DNA of 64,000 nucleotides from Halioxenophilus aromaticivorans (lineage in GTDB: Bacteria > Pseudomonadota > Gammaproteobacteria > Pseudomonadales > Cellvibrionaceae), in contig NZ_AP031496.1 of the NCBI RefSeq assembly GCF_042850945.1, forward strand, positions 3,596,001 to 3,660,000, read 5' to 3'. The translations under genes and the position numbers were made by a program. The notes under the pieces are model-generated. The model saw nothing but the letters and a program-made list of their open reading frames with translations, made no database searches and was not told the DNA's origin. The stretch's first letter is position 1. Every line of letters begins with the position of its first letter. Positions 54,394 to 63,045 of the stretch are shown piece by piece.

Positions 54394-55512
54394 TTGCTAG
54401 CTCCAGTTTATTTATTAACCAGTTTGTAAACCTATATTTATTAGTATTTTGCTTTTTGTTTTACTTATTTTTTACATATCGCCTCCCGACTTCTCTAACC
54501 TGCCCGCCGGTTTAGCCAGCTAGACAGAATCCCTCAAGTGCTGTTGTAAATGGTTTTATTTGTGCCTAGCTCATGGAAAAAGTAGCCTAATCAACTACGC
54601 TTTTTTAAACATCGGCTTTGCGACAGCGCTCAAAATTGACAACGCTGTCACCAGAAGTGGTAAATGATCAACAACTCTAATTCTGGCTTAACAGTTTGAA
54701 TGCGGGCCAAAACTCATACTTTAGACCCAGTACTTTGGGGTGAGAGGAGCTGCTCATTTATCACCTTATATTTTCGGGGCGGCTAGGTGCATCGCATCTC
54801 ACCCCGTTTTCGTATCCTGACTCAACGCCGATCTAAGCTCGAAGCCCGCGGCAACCATTTTCTACTACTCGTTGCATTTCATTGAGCGACCGAGAACAAC
54901 TCACAAACAGTCGAAGCAAATATGTGTTTTCCGCCAAACCTAAAGTACTCTTCGTTAAAGCATTGGGTGTGAGCGGTACGATTAATCATCCCAAATACAC
55001 TCAAGTAATAGCACAAGACTTAATGTGCACAACTGAGCAGACGCACTTACCGGTTAAAAACAGGCTTAAAGCGCCACTATTTGGTTATTTAAAAAATCCC
55101 TGTTACTGATGTCAGCCAGCGCCACATTGGAGGCGAGCCGCAATTAGATTTCGCTACTATTTAGGTAATAGCGCCCGAAAACCAATGCCGTAACAATGAA
55201 AAACATAAGATGTGGTGAGAGCTAGTGGAGAGACGAGCCCTGTAATGTGATTGGTAGTAGACATAATTATTGTTCGCTCTTTTGGCTTATAAGTTTTATA
55301 GGTTTTTTAATAATATTTTTTAAACTTCTGGGCTATTTAATCGCTGCCCAGGCAGTTATCCCATTTGTTGCTGTGTGTAAACCTCTTGCACCTGCGAATG
55401 TAACCGATTACATTCACCGGCGCAAGTCTGCAATTGCGAACAAATTTCAGCGTAGATACGCTACTCTAAAAAGAAATAAAAACCGGCTACACAGCCCCAT
55501 CAGGAGCTTGCA
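54394..55512. other. 1.1-kb divergent intergenic region
   Basis: This long gap separates the receptor cluster from the Tat-linked oxidation operon and must hold both promoters. Nothing gene-like was found: frames of 75 codons (54882-55109) and 89 codons (55247-55516) lack family features and good ribosome-binding sites. A long inverted repeat, nine-base arms at 54737-54745 and 54797-54805, is followed by GTTTT on the plus side. The right end holds a LacI-type operator. Confidence 0.5.
55396..55415. promoter_or_regulatory. LacI-family-type operator palindrome
   Basis: A 20-base near-perfect palindrome (AATGTAACCGATTACATT core, central CCGA) matches the general form of LacI/GntR-type sugar repressor sites. 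It lies about 100 bases upstream of the small-subunit gene. A weak promoter (TTGCGA at 55434, 17-base spacer, TACGCT at 55457) lies just downstream, so binding could repress it. No LacI regulator gene is in the window. Confidence 0.6.
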
Positions 55513-56097
55513 ATGACTCAAAGCAAACACCCTCCAAGCCCCCAGAGACGCGCCCTTTTGCAAAATTTAGCATTGGGCCTAGGCTTAGCTAGCCTTTCCC
55601 CAGCGCTTATTCGCGCTGCCGAAAGTGCTTCTTCTGGAAACACAGACGCGAGCAGTGTTTTCACTGCTGAACAATATCAGTTCATCACTCAAATATCCGA
55701 TCTGCTGATCCCAGCCACAGACACCGCTGGTGCTGTAGGCGCCGGCGTACCGGCGTTTATCAACCACTTGGTTACCAACGACTTCAGTAGCGAGCACCAA
55801 CAGGACTTCCTGCTGGGTTTAGGCGTATTCCAAACAGAAGCGGCAAAGCGCGGAAAATCCTTTGTTACCTTGAGTAACAAAGATCAAGTTAAAGAACTCA
55901 CTAAATTAGACAAAAAAGCCTATCGCTCTAAGCCACCGGAATGGGCGGAGTTTTATCGAGAATTAAAATCACTCGTATTGTTTGGCTATTACACCTCTGA
56001 GCCTGGCGCCACCCAAGAGCTGATTTATTCTGCTGTACCTGGCCCCTACCAAGGCTGTGTGCCCTACGAATCCATCGGCCGCGCCTGGGCGACTTAA
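55513..56097 (+). CDS. Gluconate 2-dehydrogenase subunit 3 family protein (Tat-exported small subunit)
   Basis: This 194-residue protein has a twin-arginine leader (QRRALLQNLALGLGLASLSP) and the DUF/gluconate 2-dehydrogenase subunit 3 fold: FTAEQYQFITQISDLLIPAT near residue 50, GVPAFINHLVTNDF, and the C-terminal FGYYTSEPGATQELIYSAVPG and YQGCVPYE. In known complexes this subunit partners a GMC-type flavoprotein and carries it across the membrane by its Tat signal. AGGAG precedes the ATG. The GMC gene follows 51 bases later. The pair matches a periplasmic sugar or glucoside oxidase module; the electron acceptor, normally a cytochrome c, is not in view. Confidence 0.9.
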   Translation: MTQSKHPPSPQRRALLQNLALGLGLASLSPALIRAAESASSGNTDASSVFTAEQYQFITQISDLLIPATDTAGAVGAGVPAFINHLVTNDFSSEHQQDFLLGLGVFQTEAAKRGKSFVTLSNKDQVKELTKLDKKAYRSKPPEWAEFYRELKSLVLFGYYTSEPGATQELIYSAVPGPYQGCVPYESIGRAWAT

Positions 56098-56148
56098 CCA
56101 CAAAATCGCCCAAAAACTTGATAAAAATACAGTCTGAGAGAAGATTTT

Positions 56149-57843
56149 ATGAGCACACCCGTTTATGACGCCATCGTCGTCGGCTCTGGTATTTCCGGCG
56201 GCTGGGCCGCTAAAGAATTCACTGAAAAAGGCATGAAGACTCTCCTGGTAGAGCGCGGACCAGAATATAAGCACCAGCAGGATTACAAATACGACTTTAC
56301 TAATCCCTGGGAATTACCGGCACGCGGCAAGGTTGCCGAAGATACGCTGGCAAATGAATACGCTATTCAACAGCGTTGTTATGCAATGAACGAAATGACC
56401 CGTGAACGTTTTGTCAAAGACAACGAGCACGAATACATTCAGGAAAAACCCTTTGATTGGATCCGCGGCTATCACACCGGTGGCCGCTCCATCATGTGGG
56501 GCCGCCAAAGCTATCGCTGGAGTGACTTGGATTTTGAAGCCAATAAAATTGATGGCCACGGCGTCGATTGGCCTATCCGCTACGCAGATTTGGAAAGTTG
56601 GTACGACTACGTAGAAGAATTTGCCGGAATCAGCGGCAACATCGACAACATACCCCATGTGCCCGACGGTAAATTCCAACCGCCCATGGAGTTGAACTGC
56701 GTTGAACGCGAAGTCAAAAAACGTTTAGAGTCTAAATACGATAACCGACACTTGATTATCGGCCGCTGTGCGCACCTGACTAAACCCACAAAGGTCCACA
56801 TGGAACTGGGCCGCGGCGCTTGTATGTCACGTAACCAGTGCCAGCGCGGCTGTTCTTTCGGCGCGTATTTTAGTAGCCAAAGCGCTACCCTCCCCGCGGC
56901 TCGTCGCACGGGTAATTTAGAAATGACCCACAACGCCATCGTAAAAGAAGTTATTTACGATGAAGCAACCGGCCGCGCCAAAGGCGTTAAAATCGTCGAT
57001 CGCACCACCTTGCAGGAGCGCGAGTACCACGCCAAGGTCGTGTTCCTATGCGCGTCCACCATTGGCACCACTCAAATAATGCTGAACTCTCGTTCACGTC
57101 GTTTCCCCAACGGTATTGGTAACGACAGCGGCGCCCTGGGCCGGTACTTAATGGATCACACCATGCACGTGGGGGCCACCGGCACCATGGAAGGCTTCGA
57201 TGAGCACTACTATAAGGGCCGTCGCCCCAATGGTATTTACATCCCTCGTTTCCGCAACCTGAAGCAGCAAGACGCTAACTACGTGCGCGGCTTCGGTTAC
57301 CAGGGCGGCGCCTCTCGGCCCAGCTGGCAAGCCGGTATGGACCAGCCTGGTATTGGCACAGATTTAAAAGCCAGCCTTAAAAACCCAGGCACTTGGCAAT
57401 TCCGCTTAATCGGCTTTGGTGAAATGCTGCCCTACGCTCACAATAGAATCACCCTAGATGAGCAAAACACCGATCAATGGGGCATTCCGCTTCTGAGAAT
57501 GGATTGCGAATGGGGCGATAACGAGCACAAAATGCGTGAAGACATTGTGGATTCGGCCGTTGAAATGCTGAAAGCGGTTGGTGCCAAAGATATCGTCTCC
57601 ACTCATAATGATCATGCTCCTGGCCTAGCCATTCATGAAATGGGCACAGCCAGAATGGGTAAAGACCCCAAAACCTCCGTGCTGAATAAACACAATCAGT
57701 GCCACAGTGTGCCAAATTTATTTGTCACCGACGGCGCGGCCATGGCATCGTCCGCCTGCCAAAATCCCTCACTGACCTATATGGCCTTAACCGCTCGTGC
57801 CGTAGATTTCGCGGTCAAAGAAATTGAAACGGGCAGATTGTAA
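56149..57843 (+). CDS. GMC-family flavoprotein oxidoreductase (large subunit)
   Basis: This 564-residue FAD enzyme has VGSGISGGWAAKEF (G12-G18) as the dinucleotide-binding loop. GGRSIMWGRQSYRW near 110-125 is the second flavin contact. ARMGKDPKTSVLNKHNQCHS and LFVTDGAAMASSACQNPSLT near the end include the usual catalytic His region (HEMGTARMG, about 497) and an Asn near 540. It lacks a signal peptide and so probably hitch-hikes on the Tat signal of its small partner. Relatives oxidise glucosides or sugars at C3 or C2, or gluconate; the substrate is not determined. GAGAGAAG precedes the ATG. A hairpin lies between it and the next gene. Confidence 0.93.
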   Translation: MSTPVYDAIVVGSGISGGWAAKEFTEKGMKTLLVERGPEYKHQQDYKYDFTNPWELPARGKVAEDTLANEYAIQQRCYAMNEMTRERFVKDNEHEYIQEKPFDWIRGYHTGGRSIMWGRQSYRWSDLDFEANKIDGHGVDWPIRYADLESWYDYVEEFAGISGNIDNIPHVPDGKFQPPMELNCVEREVKKRLESKYDNRHLIIGRCAHLTKPTKVHMELGRGACMSRNQCQRGCSFGAYFSSQSATLPAARRTGNLEMTHNAIVKEVIYDEATGRAKGVKIVDRTTLQEREYHAKVVFLCASTIGTTQIMLNSRSRRFPNGIGNDSGALGRYLMDHTMHVGATGTMEGFDEHYYKGRRPNGIYIPRFRNLKQQDANYVRGFGYQGGASRPSWQAGMDQPGIGTDLKASLKNPGTWQFRLIGFGEMLPYAHNRITLDEQNTDQWGIPLLRMDCEWGDNEHKMREDIVDSAVEMLKAVGAKDIVSTHNDHAPGLAIHEMGTARMGKDPKTSVLNKHNQCHSVPNLFVTDGAAMASSACQNPSLTYMALTARAVDFAVKEIETGRL

Positions 57844-57852
57844 GATCGAACC

Positions 57853-57880
57853 GGGGCCGTAGCGAAGCCGGCCCCTTTCC
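57853..57880 (+). terminator. Intercistronic hairpin after GMC gene
   Basis: A seven-base GC stem (57853-57859 with 57869-57875) with a nine-base loop is followed by TTTCC. It lies ten bases after the GMC stop and before the TIM-barrel gene. The T-run is short, so it may be a partial terminator or mRNA stabiliser. Confidence 0.4.
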
Positions 57881-57936
57881 TCTAACGCTATCTCTAACTC
57901 TAAAAACAACAGCAAGCCGACCATGGAGTGAACACA

Positions 57937-58791
57937 ATGCAAGAATTATCACGAAGACAGTGGCTTAAACTCGCTGCAGGTGCCACCGCCGGCGCCTGTG
58001 CACTGGCCAGCCCATTACGCCTGTTAGCGCAATCGGGTAACAGAGGTCCATCATTTGGCGTGCAGCTTTATACTGCCCGCGCACTGATGGAAAAAAATGT
58101 CGCCAAAACCCTGGCTAAAACCGCCAAAACCGGGTTTAAAGAAGTCGAACTGGCAGGCTTATTTGACAACGCACCCAAAGAATTTAAAAAAATGCTGGAC
58201 GACGCAGGGCTAACTGCTCCATCTAGCCACATTCCTTTGCAAGGCTTTGAGAAGGATTTCGGTAAGACGTTAGAATCCGCCCTCACCCTGGGCAACAAAT
58301 ACATTGTTTTACCTTACATAATGCCGGAACAGCGTCAGTCTTTTGATATCTACAAACACGTGGCCGACCTTTTAAATACCTGTGGCGAACAAGCCAAACA
58401 AGCCGGCATTACCGTGGCCTATCACAATCACGATTTTGAATTTGAACAATTAGCCGAAGGCCAGCCAATGGCGTTTTTGTTAAATAACACAGACAAAGAC
58501 TTAGTTCAGTTCGAATTAGATTTATACTGGGCTTCAAAGGTGAACCAAGACCCTGTGGCTATTTTTAAACAGCACCCCGGGCGCTTCCCATTGTGGCATG
58601 TGAAGGACATGGCCAAAGATGGCAGCATTGCCAATGTGGGTGAAGGCACCATCGACTTTCAACGTATTTTTGATGCCGCCAACGTGGCCGGCTTGCGCCA
58701 TGGTTTTATTGAGCACGACAGCACCAAAAAACCCATCGCAACGTTTAAGCGTGGTTACAAAACCCTGCAAACCCTGCAACTGCCAAGCTGA
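57937..58791 (+). CDS. Tat-exported sugar phosphate isomerase/epimerase-type TIM-barrel protein
   Basis: This 284-residue protein has a twin-arginine leader (SRRQWLKLAAGATAGACALA), followed by an AP-endonuclease-2-like TIM barrel. FGVQLYTARALMEKN begins the barrel. GFKEVELAGLF, VAYHNHDFEFEQLA (metal-binding His and Glu), VQFELDLYWASKVNQD, WHVKDMAKDGSIANVGEGTID and the final FIEHDSTK supply the metal ligands typical of the family. Such exported members are thought to act on 3-keto-glycosides or as sugar epimerases. It follows the GMC gene by about 90 bases. GGAG is well placed for ATG 57937, which is preferred over GTG 57928. A terminator follows. Confidence 0.9.
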   Translation: MQELSRRQWLKLAAGATAGACALASPLRLLAQSGNRGPSFGVQLYTARALMEKNVAKTLAKTAKTGFKEVELAGLFDNAPKEFKKMLDDAGLTAPSSHIPLQGFEKDFGKTLESALTLGNKYIVLPYIMPEQRQSFDIYKHVADLLNTCGEQAKQAGITVAYHNHDFEFEQLAEGQPMAFLLNNTDKDLVQFELDLYWASKVNQDPVAIFKQHPGRFPLWHVKDMAKDGSIANVGEGTIDFQRIFDAANVAGLRHGFIEHDSTKKPIATFKRGYKTLQTLQLPS

Positions 58792-58833
58792 TTGGCCAAT
58801 CAATTACGCAATTACACAAACCAACGTAAGTAC

Positions 58834-58858
58834 AAAGGGCCTTGGGGCCCTTTTTTTT
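58834..58858 (+). terminator. Intrinsic terminator of the oxidation operon
   Basis: An eight-base stem (58834-58841 with 58846-58853) with a four-base loop runs directly into a T-run to 58858. It lies about 45 bases after the TIM-barrel gene stop. Confidence 0.85.
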
Positions 58859-59236
58859 AGCGCTCCTTTTCCATACCCCCCTCGCTTTCCATTTTCTTTT
58901 ATAACGCAAAAACCGATTACCGCGGTGGCTCTACTTTAAATTCCTGTAACCGACTGACGCATTGATTATTAATTGGTCACTACGCAACTCCGTTCACCCT
59001 CAGTTTAATACCGCTTAATTAATAAGGTAATTCTGCAATAGGCGCTGCTGATTTATGCCGGCCACGCACTTATTTCTATACCCGCTAAAGTTGGACCTAC
59101 GCGCAAAAACTACGCCAGCCAAACTGCCCGCCATAGCCAACAGCCATTGCGCTATACCTATAGAACCTTCCATCACGGCAATTACGCCGTTGGTTTTCTC
59201 TTGTTAGACACCCACAATAAATCGGGAGATCGATAG
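58859..59236. other. Intergenic region without a supported gene
   Basis: This gap lies between the terminator and the large lipoprotein gene. No gene, repeat or recognisable operator was seen. The lipoprotein's ribosome-binding site GGGAG lies at its right end. Confidence 0.5.
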
Positions 59237-61606
59237 ATGCCAGAAATGCGCAAATTCACCATTGCTTTTGGTGGGGTAGTTTTTAGTGCCGGAGCCCTGT
59301 TATTAACCGCTTGTAGTGACAGCGGAAGCAGCGGTGGCAATAATCTCGTCAATGGTGGCGGCGGCAACGGTACCACCACCGACCCGGTGTCTTTTTCCGG
59401 TGAAGCGGCGAAGGGTATTGTTATCGGCGGCGTTGTTAACGTGTATCCAATTGTGAATGGTTCGGTGGATACAAGCACGCCCCTGGGCTCCGGCGTAACA
59501 GACTCTACCGGAACCTACACCGTTGAACTGGCCGACTACGACGGCGAACCAGTACAAATTGAAATTGCGGCTGCTGCCGACGACAGTACGTCCATGATTT
59601 GTGACTTATCCGGCGGCTGTGGTGACGGCGTTGGTTTTGGCGACAGCTTCCCAGTAACTGATTTCTCGCTTAGCGCAGTGGTAACCGAAATCACCGACGA
59701 TACACCCTCGGTAAGTGTTACACCACTTTCCACCGTGGCCTCTCAGCTGGCAATAGAAACCCTAAGCGCAGGTACCGAAACCAATATTTTACAAGCTATC
59801 AGTAATGCCAATACCAGCGTCGCCAACCGCTTTGGTATCACTGGCGACATCACCCAGGTGGATGTGGTTGATATCACCAATCCCACGGCGGTGAGTGCCG
59901 CAGACGAATCCGCGCTGCAATTCAATTTCTTTAACGCCGCGATCGTGCAGTCAGTCATTAACGACAATGGCGCTGTTGGCCTTGAACAAGCGGTACAAGC
60001 GTTTGCAAGCCAATACATAGACAACGGCGGCTTAGCCGATACCGAAACCGCCGGCGCGGCTGGCATAACACTGGAAGATATTCTGAATGGCGCTTCCAGC
60101 ATTATTGACTCGGTTGAAGTCGCCTTGGCAGATGCGGGTGTAGACGCTGACTTGAGCGCGCTGGAAACCGATATCGACGCACGCGCCAACCTCGCCGCTA
60201 ACGGAAATACCACCCCCACCAGCGGGACCCCGGCAGCGCCAGCAGACAGCGAATTGCAAACCGTTAAAAACGACGTTGCAGCGCTGCGCAACCTGGCCTA
60301 CGCCATTGACCTCACCAGTGCCGATACCTTCGCCGACGACATTGAAATGGCCGCCGATGTGGTCGACGCCGACCTTGCCAAAGCTCTAGAGGCTCTGGGT
60401 TACGCTGCGCAAGCCATCGCCGACGCGTGGGTTGTGGTGAGTGAATCCGATGTTGCACCGGTGGTGGTGACAGACACCGACACCGGTATTGAAGTTGATA
60501 TCACCAGCAGTAATTCAATGCACACTTACAGCGTCGACCAAGATGTGGAAGTCATGACCGATGCGGGCACGGTTATGTCGATTCCTGTAACGCTCACCGC
60601 CATGGATAACGGCAGCACAGTCAGTGAATCCGAGCCTGCCTTGAGCGAAAATGACGACGGCTCCTACAACGAGAGCAAAACTTACAGTGCAGACGTTGAC
60701 CTCGCCCTGGAAGGGATGGCAACCGTAGCCAACAGTGTTCGAGTAAGCGTGGAGTCCGGTACGTTTATGGTGTCTCTCAGTGGAGAGGAAGATCATCTTC
60801 ACAGCTATATGACGCAGAACAGCGACGGCACCATGAGCTACGGATTCACCACCGACGAGGTGTTATCCATCGAAGATTTCTCGCTTAGCCTTGAAACCAT
60901 GGTGCAGCAACTAAGCGGTACAGATGCTATTACCTTTGAGGGCACTATTGGACTTGAAGTCACGGCCTTTAACGGCACCGCAACGGAGGAAGCCGCCGAG
61001 CACTCCAGCGCCATGGGCACGGGTAACATGAGTTATACCGACATGTGGAGCGACCAAGAAACCATTGGCGAGCTGGCGTTTAGCTTGGGTGGCTCTTTTA
61101 GTTCTGTCTCGGGTAACGCCTTGGTGGCCAGCTTGAGTGTAATGGCCGACGGCACCGGTTTAGTGTTCGGCTGCGACGGCAACATTGAGTGGAACAATGC
61201 AGGCATGTACAGCTATGAAGAAACCTGCGCTGAGGAAACCGAGCAAAATTACGCCGACATAAGCGCTACTTTAGCCGTGCTCATGAGCGTGGACACCCTG
61301 GACGATGACGTTACCTTCACCGTGGCCCTGGCCAGAACCGGTTTGGATGACGGCAACCTAACCGTGCGCTTGAGCTCGGGTGCCAATGTGTTTAGCACCA
61401 CCTATCAAACCGCCAGCACGGGTTTACGCAGCGTAAACATCACCACGGCATCCGGCGCGATTATCAGTCTTGCTGAAACCGACGACCCCGATACTGACGT
61501 TGAAGGGACTATCACGCTCAACGGCAGCCAATACGCCACCATCGAGGACAGCGGTAACGGCATTCTTGTCATCACCTACACAGACGGTGAATTCGAGTCA
61601 CTCTAA
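59237..61606 (+). CDS. Large acidic lipoprotein of unknown function
   Basis: This 789-residue protein has a lipobox leader (LLLTAC, C26) followed by a Ser/Gly/Asn-rich linker and a strongly acidic, Thr/Ser/Val-rich body. An N-terminal region (about 50-115) looks like a carboxypeptidase-regulatory or Ig-like beta domain (GSGVTDSTGTYTVELADYDG). A helical segment follows (about 170-400) and then mostly beta-rich sequence. No catalytic motif or known family is recognised. The acidity and surface anchor fit an exposed adhesion, binding or scaffold role in a marine bacterium. GGGAG precedes the ATG by eight bases. A terminator follows the stop, so the barrel-like gene downstream is probably expressed on its own. 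Confidence 0.7.
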   Translation: MPEMRKFTIAFGGVVFSAGALLLTACSDSGSSGGNNLVNGGGGNGTTTDPVSFSGEAAKGIVIGGVVNVYPIVNGSVDTSTPLGSGVTDSTGTYTVELADYDGEPVQIEIAAAADDSTSMICDLSGGCGDGVGFGDSFPVTDFSLSAVVTEITDDTPSVSVTPLSTVASQLAIETLSAGTETNILQAISNANTSVANRFGITGDITQVDVVDITNPTAVSAADESALQFNFFNAAIVQSVINDNGAVGLEQAVQAFASQYIDNGGLADTETAGAAGITLEDILNGASSIIDSVEVALADAGVDADLSALETDIDARANLAANGNTTPTSGTPAAPADSELQTVKNDVAALRNLAYAIDLTSADTFADDIEMAADVVDADLAKALEALGYAAQAIADAWVVVSESDVAPVVVTDTDTGIEVDITSSNSMHTYSVDQDVEVMTDAGTVMSIPVTLTAMDNGSTVSESEPALSENDDGSYNESKTYSADVDLALEGMATVANSVRVSVESGTFMVSLSGEEDHLHSYMTQNSDGTMSYGFTTDEVLSIEDFSLSLETMVQQLSGTDAITFEGTIGLEVTAFNGTATEEAAEHSSAMGTGNMSYTDMWSDQETIGELAFSLGGSFSSVSGNALVASLSVMADGTGLVFGCDGNIEWNNAGMYSYEETCAEETEQNYADISATLAVLMSVDTLDDDVTFTVALARTGLDDGNLTVRLSSGANVFSTTYQTASTGLRSVNITTASGAIISLAETDDPDTDVEGTITLNGSQYATIEDSGNGILVITYTDGEFESL

Positions 61607-61624
61607 CTCCGTTAGATCTGTTTT

Positions 61625-61650
61625 AGCACCGGGTTGCCGGTGCTTTTTTT
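61625..61650 (+). terminator. Intrinsic terminator after lipoprotein gene
   Basis: An eight-base perfect stem (61625-61632 with 61637-61644) with a four-base loop runs into a T-run to 61650. It lies some 20 bases after the stop. Confidence 0.88.
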
Positions 61651-61673
61651 TATTTTTTGAAATTATTTTTACA

Positions 61674-62759
61674 ATGCTAAAACAAACTTGCGTCATTATC
61701 GGTTGGCTGTTTGGTTTACAGCAACTGTGCCACGCCGAGCCTCACAATCAATTCGCCCTGCAGCTTAGCGCAACGAACTTTACTTACAGCGAGGCCATGC
61801 CAATTAAGCAATTTATGGACGAGCTGCAAGGCCCGCCCCCGGATGCAGGCGATAAGGCGTTTACCTTTAACCGCGCTGCATTGGACATCCACTGGAACCA
61901 ATTTAAGGTGAGTGTTTTTCAGCGGCTGGATTATCTACTGGAATACAGCGAAGACACTCTGGCCGTGGCCTACGCCGATGAAAACGACACCCCCTACCCC
62001 ATTGGCACTCGGCTCACTATAGATCTGCAAGCCAATCATATAGAAGCCAAGGGCTTCGGCATTGGGTATACCTTTACGCCGATTAAAAACCTGAAAATAA
62101 TCCCCACCGTTAATTACCTACAAGCCGAAGCGCTTACCGACGGCGACCTAACGGGCTATCTTTTTACCCCGGACGGCGATCAAATCGACGGTAGCCTCAC
62201 ACTGGATTACGCCTATAAGGAAGATTTGTTATTGGACCGTGAGCAAGAGACGGTAAGTGGCAAAGGTTACGCAGTAGATATTGCGCTGTATTGGCAATGG
62301 CGAGAAAACAGCTCAATTGATCTTAAAATGAATGATGTGATCTCACGGATCACTTGGAAGGACGTTACCTATACTCAGGCCAACGCCGCCACGGACAATC
62401 TTAGCTTCGATGCCCAAGGGCATTTATCAGCGGCGAGTTTTTTATTCGGCCGCGCTTGGTATCGCACGCAGCACCAGCGGTTACCCAAAAAAATACTGGC
62501 ACAAGCCCACTATCAACTCAGTGATCATCAGCGGATTTCATTGGGACACCAAACCCTCGGCAGTTACCAAGACGTGCGCCTGGGCTGGCACAGCCTGTGG
62601 CAGCAATGGACATTTACTGCCGGTTACCGCTGGCAGGCCCAGGCATTCGATGCACAGATACAGCATCGTTTCGCCCGCCTTGGCATCACCAGCGACTCAA
62701 CGGATTGGCAGCAAGCAAAAATGTTAGGTGTAAACTTTTCTGTTTCTGTGCCGTTGTGA
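61674..62759 (+). CDS. Outer-membrane beta-barrel-like protein of unknown function
   Basis: This 361-residue protein has a Sec signal peptide (VIIGWLFGLQQLCHA, cut near residue 21). The body has many alternating hydrophobic/polar strands with aromatic girdles (for example KGFGIGYTFTPIKNLKIIPT, then VDIALYWQWREN and GYRWQAQAFDAQIQHRFARL) and ends VNFSVSVPL. This suggests an outer-membrane barrel of about 14-16 strands. No family is recognised. It follows the lipoprotein terminator, with a weak ribosome-binding site; the frame is open upstream into the lipoprotein gene, but the signal peptide marks ATG 61674. Association with the lipoprotein is possible by position only. Confidence 0.68.
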   Translation: MLKQTCVIIGWLFGLQQLCHAEPHNQFALQLSATNFTYSEAMPIKQFMDELQGPPPDAGDKAFTFNRAALDIHWNQFKVSVFQRLDYLLEYSEDTLAVAYADENDTPYPIGTRLTIDLQANHIEAKGFGIGYTFTPIKNLKIIPTVNYLQAEALTDGDLTGYLFTPDGDQIDGSLTLDYAYKEDLLLDREQETVSGKGYAVDIALYWQWRENSSIDLKMNDVISRITWKDVTYTQANAATDNLSFDAQGHLSAASFLFGRAWYRTQHQRLPKKILAQAHYQLSDHQRISLGHQTLGSYQDVRLGWHSLWQQWTFTAGYRWQAQAFDAQIQHRFARLGITSDSTDWQQAKMLGVNFSVSVPL

Positions 62760-63045
62760 TTGAGTGATGTGCAGCAGCAATAGAACGTTCGGCAGCGTAA
62801 TGGCCATAGAGAACTTTTAGATTGGTTAAAGATGTGAAGCCTTTCTTCGCCACAGCGATAGCTATCACGTGGCCATTCCCTGCGCCATTTACACTGCCAA
62901 ATTGCAGGCAACTTTCTGGCAACACGACCCCGTCACACTCTGCCTCCCCTGACTCACGGCAACTTGGAACCAAGCCACGAGTTAGAGTAACCTAGGCCCT
63001 TAACAAGGACCGAGGCGCATTGCCTCAGAATAAGGGGCAGACTCC

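Noticed and set aside
54882..55109. 75-codon plus-strand open frame in the divergent region
   Set aside because: No ribosome-binding site, no recognisable domain, and a composition like non-coding sequence.
55247..55516. 89-codon plus-strand frame with a hydrophobic N-terminus
   Set aside because: It runs across the LacI-type operator and promoter region, starts at GTG without a ribosome-binding site, and overlaps the next gene start.
59303..60802. Several minus-strand frames opposite the large lipoprotein gene
   Set aside because: They are antisense shadows of a long, clearly coding frame and have no domain features.
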